A stretch of DNA of 64,000 nucleotides from Robiginitomaculum sp. (lineage in GTDB: Bacteria > Pseudomonadota > Alphaproteobacteria > Caulobacterales > Maricaulaceae). Shown here in pieces: positions 26,450 through 34,154 of the stretch. Below the pieces are notes generated by a model. The model was not told the origin of the DNA. It worked only from the letters and a program-made list of their open reading frames with translations, and searched no databases. The first letter of the stretch is position 1, and the number at the start of each line of letters is the position of its first letter. The position numbers and the translations under genes are program-made. Location: assembly GCA_021776525.1 (NCBI GenBank), contig JAJFFT010000004.1, forward strand, positions 718,499 to 782,498, written 5' to 3'.

Positions 26450-28743
26450 TAAGAATGCCAAAACTGAGTTCAATTTTTCTGTGTACGGCGGTCATATACA
26501 TGACGGCTCTCGCGCCAGCTCACGGGCAGGAAAACCTGACACAGAGCCAGATTGACAGGCTAAAAAGGTTTGCTGACCGTGTTGAAAGAAATGAAAAACG
26601 CGATACTGCCGAAGTCCGCCGCTTGTTTGAGGAAGAGGCCGAGATCGTTCGAAACCGGGCTCGTAAAAAAGGTGACCTTTGGTATAAAGAGGGCTTGGAG
26701 GATTATGACCGGGAGGACTTTCAGCGTTTAGCCCAACAGCTTGATGTTTTGCACACGCTGGAAAAACTGGATTATTCAAAAACACGGGGCATGCTGCCCA
26801 TCCTCGCCAAGCGCATTATCGGCCTGGACATTGTCTATAAAGGCAAGGTCGATAAAGCAAAATTCATCTCCAATGCAACCATGAAAAATATCGCCAAAGA
26901 AAACTTTCGCGATCAATTGATGGGCAATCTCTATGGCACCTATATGAATGCCATGGCCGAGCCAACGCCCGAAGCGGCTCGCGCCAGAATGATGAATTTT
27001 CGCGATTCCATTGAAAGCATGGCAGCCACCGATAGTGTGGCCATTGATCTTGAAACCCAAAAAATTCAGCAAGAGATGGATCACTTTATTGTGTCGTTGA
27101 TCCCGGGCGTAGGTGAAGCCCTGGCGCTGGTTGAGGCCTACCATGGTACTGATGCGTTGGGTAAGAAGCTAAGCTGGGTGGATCAGGCCATGGCTGTGGT
27201 TGGCGTTGTCGGTGCGGTTGGTGATGTGGCCAGCGTTGTCAAAACCGTTGGGAAATTTCCAGCAAAAGCCGGACAGACCATAAATCTGATGTCTGGCTAT
27301 ATTGGGGATTTATCGGCGGCGGAAAAGTCCTTTATAAAAAGCAAGTATGGCGAGAATGCCGTAGAATCTTTGCAAAATATGCGCAAGAGAATGAAAGGCT
27401 TGCGCACGCCTAAGGGCAAGGGTGCCGAAGCCATCGTCGATCTGGTCGACCCCAAAGGCATGCAGGTGGCGCGTATCTCCGCCGCTGAAAAGACCGAAGC
27501 GGCAACAAAGCTTAGCAAAGTTCCCCCCGATGAATTGCTGGCCTTGAAGACCAAGGCCACGATCGCTGTGGAAAAGGAAATGCCAAATTTGAGTTTCGAA
27601 AAACTCTCCAACCCATCCTTGATGACCGAACTTGATTATCGCAATTTTCAGAAAAGTTTTGGTCTGGATGACGTGCAAATGGCACGGATCAGGGAAAACC
27701 CGAACCTGCTGGTTGACACTGTTGAACAATCCACCGGCGTGCCGTTTGACAGCCTGAAAGTGCAAGCCAATGCCACCAAACGGGGTGAATATGCGGTTAT
27801 GCGCAATACTAGTGCCTATGGGTTGAACGACTTGAAGGCCGGCAAAGCAAAAGCCAAACCGCTTTTTGTAAAAAGCAAGTCCGGGGTCGGCGGTGCTGTT
27901 TATAGTGATCAGGAATTTAGTAAAATCTCGCGGCAACTGGATGCGGCTGAACGCGCCGGGGGCACGGTACAAATCAGTAAGCTACGCAAAACAATAGAGG
28001 CCAATTCTGCAATGGCAGAGAGCGTCACCCACGCAAAAGAAATTGCCGGTCTGGAACGTAATCTTGGTGCCCTGAATAAAGTTGAAAAAGCTGAAGAAGC
28101 CGCCGCTCTGCAAAAGCGCATTGATCTTTTGAAAAGCACACGCCGGGCAGAAGAAAGCAGCATTGTCGACGGAAAAACCCTTGTTGGCGTTATGACCAAG
28201 GATGACAAGGGTAACGCCATGCGCTCGGTCATGCTCAAAGACAAAAAGGGCGATCTGTTTGATGTGGTGAGCAAACAGCCGATAACGGGCGAGGCCAACA
28301 TCATTAAAAATGCGGATGGGTCCGATAAGGTCTTGTCTCGCTTGGTGGACAAACGTGACGGGAAATTTTTTGTCGGCGATTCAGACCCCCACATCATTGC
28401 GCTTAGTGAAAACGGCGTTGGCAAATCCCTTTCCTTTGATCCCATTAACGGCACGGCATCAAGACGGGCAAAGGAGTATATCAGCGAGATGTCATTGGAG
28501 CATAAGCTGGCAGGGCGCGAACCTGTTATCTTGCATGAAGGGCAGGTGCGTTATGTGGATCATTTGCTGGATGTCGACAAGGAGATGTTTGTCATCGAAA
28601 ACGGGGTCATGCGTGTCATCAAGGATAGCGATAGTCAATTGCGCCCCTTTATCCATTCGCGCAGGTTAAATGGCAATGTCAGCAATGTTGACCCCCGCTG
28701 GAAATGGGGAAAATGGACGCCAGAGGGAGGGTTTCAGCAATGA
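26440..28743 (+). CDS. large exported protein with pre-toxin-like segment and class II nucleotidyl cyclase-like motifs
   Basis: 767 residues. A Sec signal (about 8-29, cleavage near AHG) is followed by a charged helical region (30-215). Residues 218-271 hold SLIPGVGEALALVEAYHGTD, then KLSWVDQA and a Gly/Val-rich hydrophobic run, resembling the PT-TG pre-toxin domain of polymorphic toxins. The C-terminal part has KPLFVKSKS (473-481): Lys473, Lys478 and Lys480 have the spacing of K346/H351/K353 in anthrax EF and K58/H63/K65 in CyaA, followed by DQEFSK. Then come GDSD (646-649, the Mg-binding D-x-D position), ILHE (His699, like EF His577) and a DKEMFVIENG/RPFIHSR segment resembling the EF block after that His. 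The EF Asn583 equivalent is missing and the D-x-D to His gap is short. AGGAG sits 7 bases before the ATG. Confidence 0.72.
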   Translation: MGMIRMPKLSSIFLCTAVIYMTALAPAHGQENLTQSQIDRLKRFADRVERNEKRDTAEVRRLFEEEAEIVRNRARKKGDLWYKEGLEDYDREDFQRLAQQLDVLHTLEKLDYSKTRGMLPILAKRIIGLDIVYKGKVDKAKFISNATMKNIAKENFRDQLMGNLYGTYMNAMAEPTPEAARARMMNFRDSIESMAATDSVAIDLETQKIQQEMDHFIVSLIPGVGEALALVEAYHGTDALGKKLSWVDQAMAVVGVVGAVGDVASVVKTVGKFPAKAGQTINLMSGYIGDLSAAEKSFIKSKYGENAVESLQNMRKRMKGLRTPKGKGAEAIVDLVDPKGMQVARISAAEKTEAATKLSKVPPDELLALKTKATIAVEKEMPNLSFEKLSNPSLMTELDYRNFQKSFGLDDVQMARIRENPNLLVDTVEQSTGVPFDSLKVQANATKRGEYAVMRNTSAYGLNDLKAGKAKAKPLFVKSKSGVGGAVYSDQEFSKISRQLDAAERAGGTVQISKLRKTIEANSAMAESVTHAKEIAGLERNLGALNKVEKAEEAAALQKRIDLLKSTRRAEESSIVDGKTLVGVMTKDDKGNAMRSVMLKDKKGDLFDVVSKQPITGEANIIKNADGSDKVLSRLVDKRDGKFFVGDSDPHIIALSENGVGKSLSFDPINGTASRRAKEYISEMSLEHKLAGREPVILHEGQVRYVDHLLDVDKEMFVIENGVMRVIKDSDSQLRPFIHSRRLNGNVSNVDPRWKWGKWTPEGGFQQ

Positions 28744-30035
28744 GTGCTTTTCGAACATTGGCCTTGTTTCTTGCCCCTTTAATCCTGCTTAGCACCCATG
28801 CCGATGCGGCGCAGGCTCAGCAGAGCATTGCCCAGCTTGAGACAGAATATGATGGGATCGATATCCGGCTGATTGCCATGGATGACTTTATCCAAACCGC
28901 CCGCCGAGAAGGTGCCGATTTAATTGCCTTGGCACGCGCGATAACCGTTATGGAGGGGCTTGAGGGGCAGTTGGTAATCTTGCGACAAAAACTGAACGCC
29001 CTGCGCGCCGAAGAGCAGCTCCCCGAGGAGCCAGATGCTGGTCAGGATGAGCAGATAGACGATGACGGTATCGATGCGCAGGATGAAGTCCCTGGCACCG
29101 GAGACGAGATCAATCTTACCGGCGGTGCAGATGGGGTGGATGATGCGGGCGACGAGCTGTGGGATGCCCTTGTTGCAGACGCCGACGCCAACCCCGGTGA
29201 TTATGACTATGAGGCGGAAAATACCGAAGTGGTCACCACCGAGGACGAGGGTGATGACTGGGATAGCGTTGATGAAATCGACGGGGATGTCGTTGGCTAT
29301 GTTGATGAAAACCAGATCAATGCCATGCGGGACCAAATGGCGCAGCAGTCTGAGTATGATAAGAGCCGGATCAGCGCGGATGCCCGGCAGAATTTTGCAC
29401 AGGTTCAGGCAGAGCGTGAGGCCAGAGCCATTGAAGCGGCACGAAAACGTGCCGAGTTCGCAGCGGCCATGCAAAACCTGGCAAACGAATTGAATGGTGT
29501 TGCAACGGCGGCCAATCAACCAACCTATACACCGCCCAGCAGTGGCAGCGGGTATTCCACATCGTCCTCATCCAGTGGTTCGTCCGGCGGCGGGATGACG
29601 AATGCGCAATATCAGAGGTTGCTGAAACAGTGCATGGACGCCAAATACGCCAAAGCGCGCAATTCGGGCTTTCCGATCATGGATCCGAACGGGCCACGCA
29701 TCCAATGTGATGGAGAAATCCGCCGTCAAATGCTGGGGGGCAGCAGACCCTCGGCCAGCAATGGTTCTGTCGTCCGTAGCTCTGGCGGAGGTAGTCCGCC
29801 TAAAGTTCGTGGAAAACCTAGGGGACAAAACGTTTCCAGTGAAGAATGCGCGTGTTTTAACGCAGGTATGAGTGCGAAACGCCAGGGTGAAAGTTCGTTT
29901 AGTTGGATTAAAAAAATAGGCTGCGGTGAAAGATTTGATCGAAAAACCAGTAGAGTTTTCGGTGCCTATAATCATGGATACCATTTGGGGCACAGTGCAA
30001 AACCTGATGTTTATTTAGTTTGTTCCAAAAATTAA
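28740..30035 (+). CDS. exported acidic, low-complexity, Cys-containing protein, last gene of the cluster
   Basis: 431 residues from the ATG overlapping the previous stop (ATGA). Order: Sec signal (1-26, THADAAQA), a helical segment (28-90), a very acidic Asp/Glu-rich region (91-190), a charged coiled coil (200-255), a Ser/Gly linker (262-287) and a C-terminal domain with six cysteines (298, 323, 370, 372, 395, 428), compatible with periplasmic or extracellular disulfides. No family recognised. Acidic spacers plus a Ser/Gly linker are common in surface or Ca-binding secreted proteins. The frame stays open for 37 codons after the TAA stop. Confidence 0.75.
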   Translation: MSAFRTLALFLAPLILLSTHADAAQAQQSIAQLETEYDGIDIRLIAMDDFIQTARREGADLIALARAITVMEGLEGQLVILRQKLNALRAEEQLPEEPDAGQDEQIDDDGIDAQDEVPGTGDEINLTGGADGVDDAGDELWDALVADADANPGDYDYEAENTEVVTTEDEGDDWDSVDEIDGDVVGYVDENQINAMRDQMAQQSEYDKSRISADARQNFAQVQAEREARAIEAARKRAEFAAAMQNLANELNGVATAANQPTYTPPSSGSGYSTSSSSSGSSGGGMTNAQYQRLLKQCMDAKYAKARNSGFPIMDPNGPRIQCDGEIRRQMLGGSRPSASNGSVVRSSGGGSPPKVRGKPRGQNVSSEECACFNAGMSAKRQGESSFSWIKKIGCGERFDRKTSRVFGAYNHGYHLGHSAKPDVYLVCSKN

Positions 30036-30149
30036 TTGGGGTTGGTTGAGTGGCCCGGCCTAAATTTCTTTGGTGCCGACGCGTCCGCCTACCAGTGTAT
30101 GCAAAAAGGCCAACCAGACGAAGTGAAATACATGATTAAGGTCGACTGA
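30036..30149 (+). other. in-frame open extension after the stop of the acidic protein gene
   Basis: The 37 codons that follow the TAA at 30033-30035 stay open in the same frame up to a TGA at 30147-30149 and look protein-like (for example AYQCMQKGQPDEV). This may be a remnant of a longer C-terminus, or chance. The remaining bases to 30233 hold no clear signal apart from the AGGGGG ribosome site of the sulfatase gene. Confidence 0.3.
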
Positions 30150-30233
30150 AGGCACATAGCTTTCCCGGAATATTCCCGATTGCTGCTTGCCGGGTCATGT
30201 GGTCTATTTGGCCAAAGGTCAGGGGGTAAGGCT

Positions 30234-31739
30234 ATGGTTTATGGTATGCGTATTCTGGCGGTGCTGTTTGTGTTTCTGGTCCCACGCCTGACACAGGCGG
30301 ATACTGTGCCTGCTGCAAAGCCCCCCAATATTATCGTTATTATGGCCGATGATCATGGCCAATGGGCCTTGGGGGCCTATGGTCTGAAATATATTCAAAC
30401 CCCTAATCTCGACTGGCTGGCACAAAATGGGGTTTTGTTTAAAAATGCCATGTCGGTGGCCCCGGTCTGTTCCCCGGCGCGGGCCAGTTTCTATACAGGA
30501 AAAATGCCGTCCCAGCATGGGGTGCACGATTTTCTTTCCGAAGAGAAGCAATTCAATGCCAACTGGCTAAAGGGGGAAACCCTTTTGTCTGAGCATTTGC
30601 AAAAAAGCGGCTATCGCACGGCGCTTTTGGGCAAGTGGCACGCCACTACTGACAGCGCTGTTAAACAGCGCGGCTTTGATCGCTGGCTCAGCTATGATGC
30701 GCGCCGCGCAGGCTGGCAGAACCAGTATGCGCATCAGGGCACGGTGTATTTTTCCGATGATGGCAAACCCTTGGCGCAAACTGGCGTCCAAGGGCGGTTT
30801 CTCACCGAAGAAGCCATCAAATTTATGGACAGGGGTGATCCGCGCCCCTTCTATATCAGCCTGAATTTTGTCGAGCCGCATTTTCCCTTTGCCGGACTGC
30901 CTGAACGGCTGGTGGATAAGTATCGGGCCGTCGCACAGAAAGTTTACCGGGCCGGTGATGCGTCCGATTTACCAGCCCGCATGGCGGGCAATCTGGTGCC
31001 CGAAGATCACGAGGAAAAGCTGGCGCAATATCTGGCCGCGGTGTCGTTGATCGATGATCAGGTGGGCCGTCTGATGGATGCCTTGCAAGGGCGCGATGCG
31101 CTCAAAAATACGATTGTTGTTTATGTGGCTGACCATGGTTTGCTGGTCGGCCAATACGGGCTTTATGGCAAAACCAACGCCACTGCCCCGGCCAATTTTT
31201 ATGAAGACACAATCCGTATTCCGCTTATTTTCTACGGGCCTGAACGCTTTATGCGGGCGCGTCAGACACGCTTTGAAATGGTGTCACTCATCGATGTCCA
31301 TACGACCATCCGCGATTTCGCCACGGGTGGTCAGCAGGCCATTTCAAACTATGGTCCCGGTCATTCCCTGATGCCGTTATTAAAAGGCGAGCGCCGGATC
31401 GACTGGCGGCAATATAACTATGCTGAACGGGGCAATTTGCGCATGGTCACCAATGGTAATTGGAAATTGGTGCGCGCCTATCAACGGGACCAGAACACCC
31501 CGCCGGTGGATACATGGTATGATCTGGCCAGCCCTATGGCCGAGCGCCATGCCACCGTGCCACCGCGCCCGGCGCTGGCGTCAAAACTCGCCGGGGCGCT
31601 GGAAAAATTCTTCACGCGCTATGAGACCCCGGAGCATTCCGGACGGCGCATCTGGGACCAGCCTTATCCCAATGCCCGTGTAAAGCGCGAGATGGAGGCC
31701 GAAAAAGCGGTTGGCGAGAAACGCGATAAAGGCAAATGA
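30234..31739 (+). CDS. exported type I sulfatase (Cys type)
   Basis: 501 residues. A Sec signal (about 5-22, RLTQA) precedes an alkaline-phosphatase-fold sulfatase: metal ligands in IMADDHG (Asp39-Asp40), the nucleophile motif VCSPARASFYTGK with Cys79 as the formylglycine site, GKWHAT, and YVADHGLLVGQYGLYGK with further metal ligands. It hydrolyses sulfate esters, probably of a sulfated glycan or small organic sulfate in the periplasm. AGGGGG lies 7-8 bases before the ATG at 30234; an ATG at 30246 is an alternative. It overlaps by ATGA with a formylglycine-generating enzyme gene, its likely activator. Confidence 0.93.
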   Translation: MVYGMRILAVLFVFLVPRLTQADTVPAAKPPNIIVIMADDHGQWALGAYGLKYIQTPNLDWLAQNGVLFKNAMSVAPVCSPARASFYTGKMPSQHGVHDFLSEEKQFNANWLKGETLLSEHLQKSGYRTALLGKWHATTDSAVKQRGFDRWLSYDARRAGWQNQYAHQGTVYFSDDGKPLAQTGVQGRFLTEEAIKFMDRGDPRPFYISLNFVEPHFPFAGLPERLVDKYRAVAQKVYRAGDASDLPARMAGNLVPEDHEEKLAQYLAAVSLIDDQVGRLMDALQGRDALKNTIVVYVADHGLLVGQYGLYGKTNATAPANFYEDTIRIPLIFYGPERFMRARQTRFEMVSLIDVHTTIRDFATGGQQAISNYGPGHSLMPLLKGERRIDWRQYNYAERGNLRMVTNGNWKLVRAYQRDQNTPPVDTWYDLASPMAERHATVPPRPALASKLAGALEKFFTRYETPEHSGRRIWDQPYPNARVKREMEAEKAVGEKRDKGK

Positions 31740-32677
31740 AATACGTGTGTCTGGGGTTGGGGACGGGGCTCGTATTGGCGGCGTGCCAGCCTTTGGTTCA
31801 AACCCCAAAAACTGTTGCACGCTGTCTGACCTCTGATCTGGCCCCCATAACCTTGCCCGGTGGGACGGCGGTGATCGGATCTGACACCGCCTATGTTGAA
31901 GAGGCGCCTGCACGCACTTTATCAGTGGCCGGCTTTTCCATTGACGCAACCGAGGTTACCAATGCCCAGTTTTCGCGCTTTGTTGAGGCGACGGGTTATG
32001 TCACTCAGGCCGAAAAAGTGCCTGATCCGACACTGATCCCCCAAGATGCCCCACCATATCTGTTCCTGCCAGGTTCTGCGGTGTTCAAAACCGCCACACC
32101 CGACAAACCCTATTGGTGGTCTTATGTGCCGGGGGCTAATTGGCGGCATCCCGAAGGGCCAAAAAGCACAATTGATGGACGCGCCCATTTTCCGGTGGTG
32201 CAGATCGCCTTTGGCGATGCGCAGGCTTATGCCCAATGGGCGGATCGCCGCCTGCCGCGCGAAACGGAATGGGAATATGCGGCCAAGGCCGGGGCGGCGA
32301 CGCTCTATCCCTGGGGCGATGAGCGCGTGCCGGATGGCCAACACAGGGCCAACACATGGCAAGGCCTGTTTCCAATGGATGATCGGGCCGAGGACGGGTT
32401 TGCCGGGCTTGCCCCTGTGGGGTGTTTCAAGCCCAATGCCTTTGGGCTTTATGATATGATTGGCAATGTCTGGGAATGGACCGCAACACCCTATGTGCAA
32501 AACGAAGCTCAATTCTCATCAATCGAACCTGTGTACACCATCAAGGGCGGGTCTTACCTGTGTGCTGATAATTACTGTCGCCGCTATCGTTCCAGCGCCC
32601 GCCAACCGCAAGAGGCTGGCCTTGGCAGCAATCATATTGGCTTTCGCACGGTTACGCTGAGCAATGCTCGGCCTTGA
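31736..32677 (+). CDS. formylglycine-generating enzyme (SUMF1 family), lipoprotein
   Basis: 313 residues. The N-terminus is a lipoprotein signal ending LVLAAC (Cys17). The rest is an FGE-sulfatase domain: SIDATEVTNAQFSRFVEATGY, LPRETEWEYAAKAG, GNVWEWTATPY and GGSYLCADNYCRRYRSSAR, whose Cys276 and Cys281 match the copper-binding catalytic pair of true FGE. It converts the CxPxR cysteine of sulfatases to formylglycine using O2. Coupled by ATGA to the sulfatase. The lipoprotein signal would place maturation in the periplasm, whereas characterised bacterial FGEs are usually described as cytosolic. Confidence 0.92.
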   Translation: MKYVCLGLGTGLVLAACQPLVQTPKTVARCLTSDLAPITLPGGTAVIGSDTAYVEEAPARTLSVAGFSIDATEVTNAQFSRFVEATGYVTQAEKVPDPTLIPQDAPPYLFLPGSAVFKTATPDKPYWWSYVPGANWRHPEGPKSTIDGRAHFPVVQIAFGDAQAYAQWADRRLPRETEWEYAAKAGAATLYPWGDERVPDGQHRANTWQGLFPMDDRAEDGFAGLAPVGCFKPNAFGLYDMIGNVWEWTATPYVQNEAQFSSIEPVYTIKGGSYLCADNYCRRYRSSARQPQEAGLGSNHIGFRTVTLSNARP

Positions 32678-32684
32678 GGGCCAG

Positions 32685-34151
32685 TCAGCCAAAAGCCACT
32701 GGAACAAGAAACATTGCCAGCACAAATAACAGCGCGATGGCCATCAGATTAAGCAAAAACCCGGCCCGCGCCATATTGGGAATGGTGATCATGCCCGAGC
32801 TAAACGCGATGGCATTGGGCGGCGTGGCAATGGGCAGCATGAAGGCGCAACTTGCCGCCAGCGTGACCGGTACAGCCAGCAGCAATACATCCTGATCCAG
32901 TGCTACGGCCAATGCCGCCATGACCGGTAAAAATGTGGCAATAGTGGCCAGATTACTGGTCAGCTCGGTCAGAAAAATAACCAGAGCCGTGGCCCCAAGA
33001 ACCAGCAGTGCAAAATGTATGGCCCCCAGGCCGGAAAGCGTGTTGCCCAGCCATTCGGCCAGCCCTGAACTGGACACAGAGGCGGCCAGGCTAAGCCCGC
33101 CGCCAAACAGGATGAGAATGCCCCAGGGCAGCTTGGCCGCCTGTTCCCAGGTGAGCAATGTCGGCTGGTCCTTGTCGCCGCTGGGCACCACAAACGTCAG
33201 TATGGCCGCGAAAATCGCAATGCCCGCATCAGACAGGCCGGATATGCCGGTGATGGCGGTGATGGGTTTGCGAAACGCCCAGGACAAAGCCAGTGCCATA
33301 AAAATCAGCGCAATACGCATTTGCGGCGCGCTTATCAGACCAAGCTCATCCTTGAGGGCTTTAAGGTGGTCACGGGTTTTTTCGCTTGCAGTAAAATTCA
33401 CAGGGTATGCAAAGCGGGTCAGGACCAGCCAGCCTAACGGCAACAGGACAGCGCTGACCGGTACGCCAACCAGCATCCATTGGGCAAAGCCGATCTCATA
33501 CCCATAAGTCTCGTTCATGAAACCTGCCAAAAAAGCATTGGGCGGCGTGCCGACCAAAGTGGAAACCCCGCCAATCGTGGCCCCATAGGCCAGTCCCAAA
33601 ATCATGGTAATGGCAAAGTTGCGGTGTTGGGTTGGGCTAAGGCCTTCAACCGACTGAACAACCACCGCGACAATGGATGTTGCAATGGGAAGGAGCATCA
33701 AGCTGGTTGAGGTGTTGGAAATCCACATGCTGATCAGCGCCGCCGCCAGCATGATGCCGCCAACCAGTGCGCGGGCATGGGTGCCGACAAGGCGAAAAAT
33801 ATTAAGGGCGATCCGGCGGTGCAAATCCCAGCGTTCTATTGCTTTTGCGACAATAAAACCGCCCATAAAAAGATAGATCACCGGATTGGCATAGGGGGCC
33901 GAGGTGTCACGTATGGTGTTGATGCCCAAAAGCGGAAAAAACACCATAGGCAACAATGCCGTAACCGCAAATGGCACCGCTTCGCTGGCCCACCATATCG
34001 CCATCCAGGCGGCCATGGCGGCGGTGTGCCGACCGGCCAGACCAAGCTCATCCGGGGCGAAGAATACGCCCAGAATAATCGCGGCGACCGGCCCGGAAAT
34101 CAGCCCAACGCGTTGGTAAAGCTGGCGCGATCCACTGGCCGCGCCGCTCAT
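32685..34151 (-). CDS. SLC13/DASS-family anion:sodium symporter
   Basis: 488-residue inner-membrane protein with about 11-12 helices. The two Ser-Asn-Thr type signatures of the family are visible: ISNTSTSLMLLPIA near residue 145 and LTSNLATIATFLPVMAA in the second half, along with GGVSTLVGTPPNAFLAGF and LPIATPPNAIAFSSG. The family moves di- and tricarboxylates or sulfate with Na+. The gene starts 3 bases after the DUF885 gene, so the two are co-transcribed; the substrate remains unknown. Confidence 0.9.
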   Translation of the reverse strand: MSGAASGSRQLYQRVGLISGPVAAIILGVFFAPDELGLAGRHTAAMAAWMAIWWASEAVPFAVTALLPMVFFPLLGINTIRDTSAPYANPVIYLFMGGFIVAKAIERWDLHRRIALNIFRLVGTHARALVGGIMLAAALISMWISNTSTSLMLLPIATSIVAVVVQSVEGLSPTQHRNFAITMILGLAYGATIGGVSTLVGTPPNAFLAGFMNETYGYEIGFAQWMLVGVPVSAVLLPLGWLVLTRFAYPVNFTASEKTRDHLKALKDELGLISAPQMRIALIFMALALSWAFRKPITAITGISGLSDAGIAIFAAILTFVVPSGDKDQPTLLTWEQAAKLPWGILILFGGGLSLAASVSSSGLAEWLGNTLSGLGAIHFALLVLGATALVIFLTELTSNLATIATFLPVMAALAVALDQDVLLLAVPVTLAASCAFMLPIATPPNAIAFSSGMITIPNMARAGFLLNLMAIALLFVLAMFLVPVAFG

Positions 34152-34154
34152 AAG

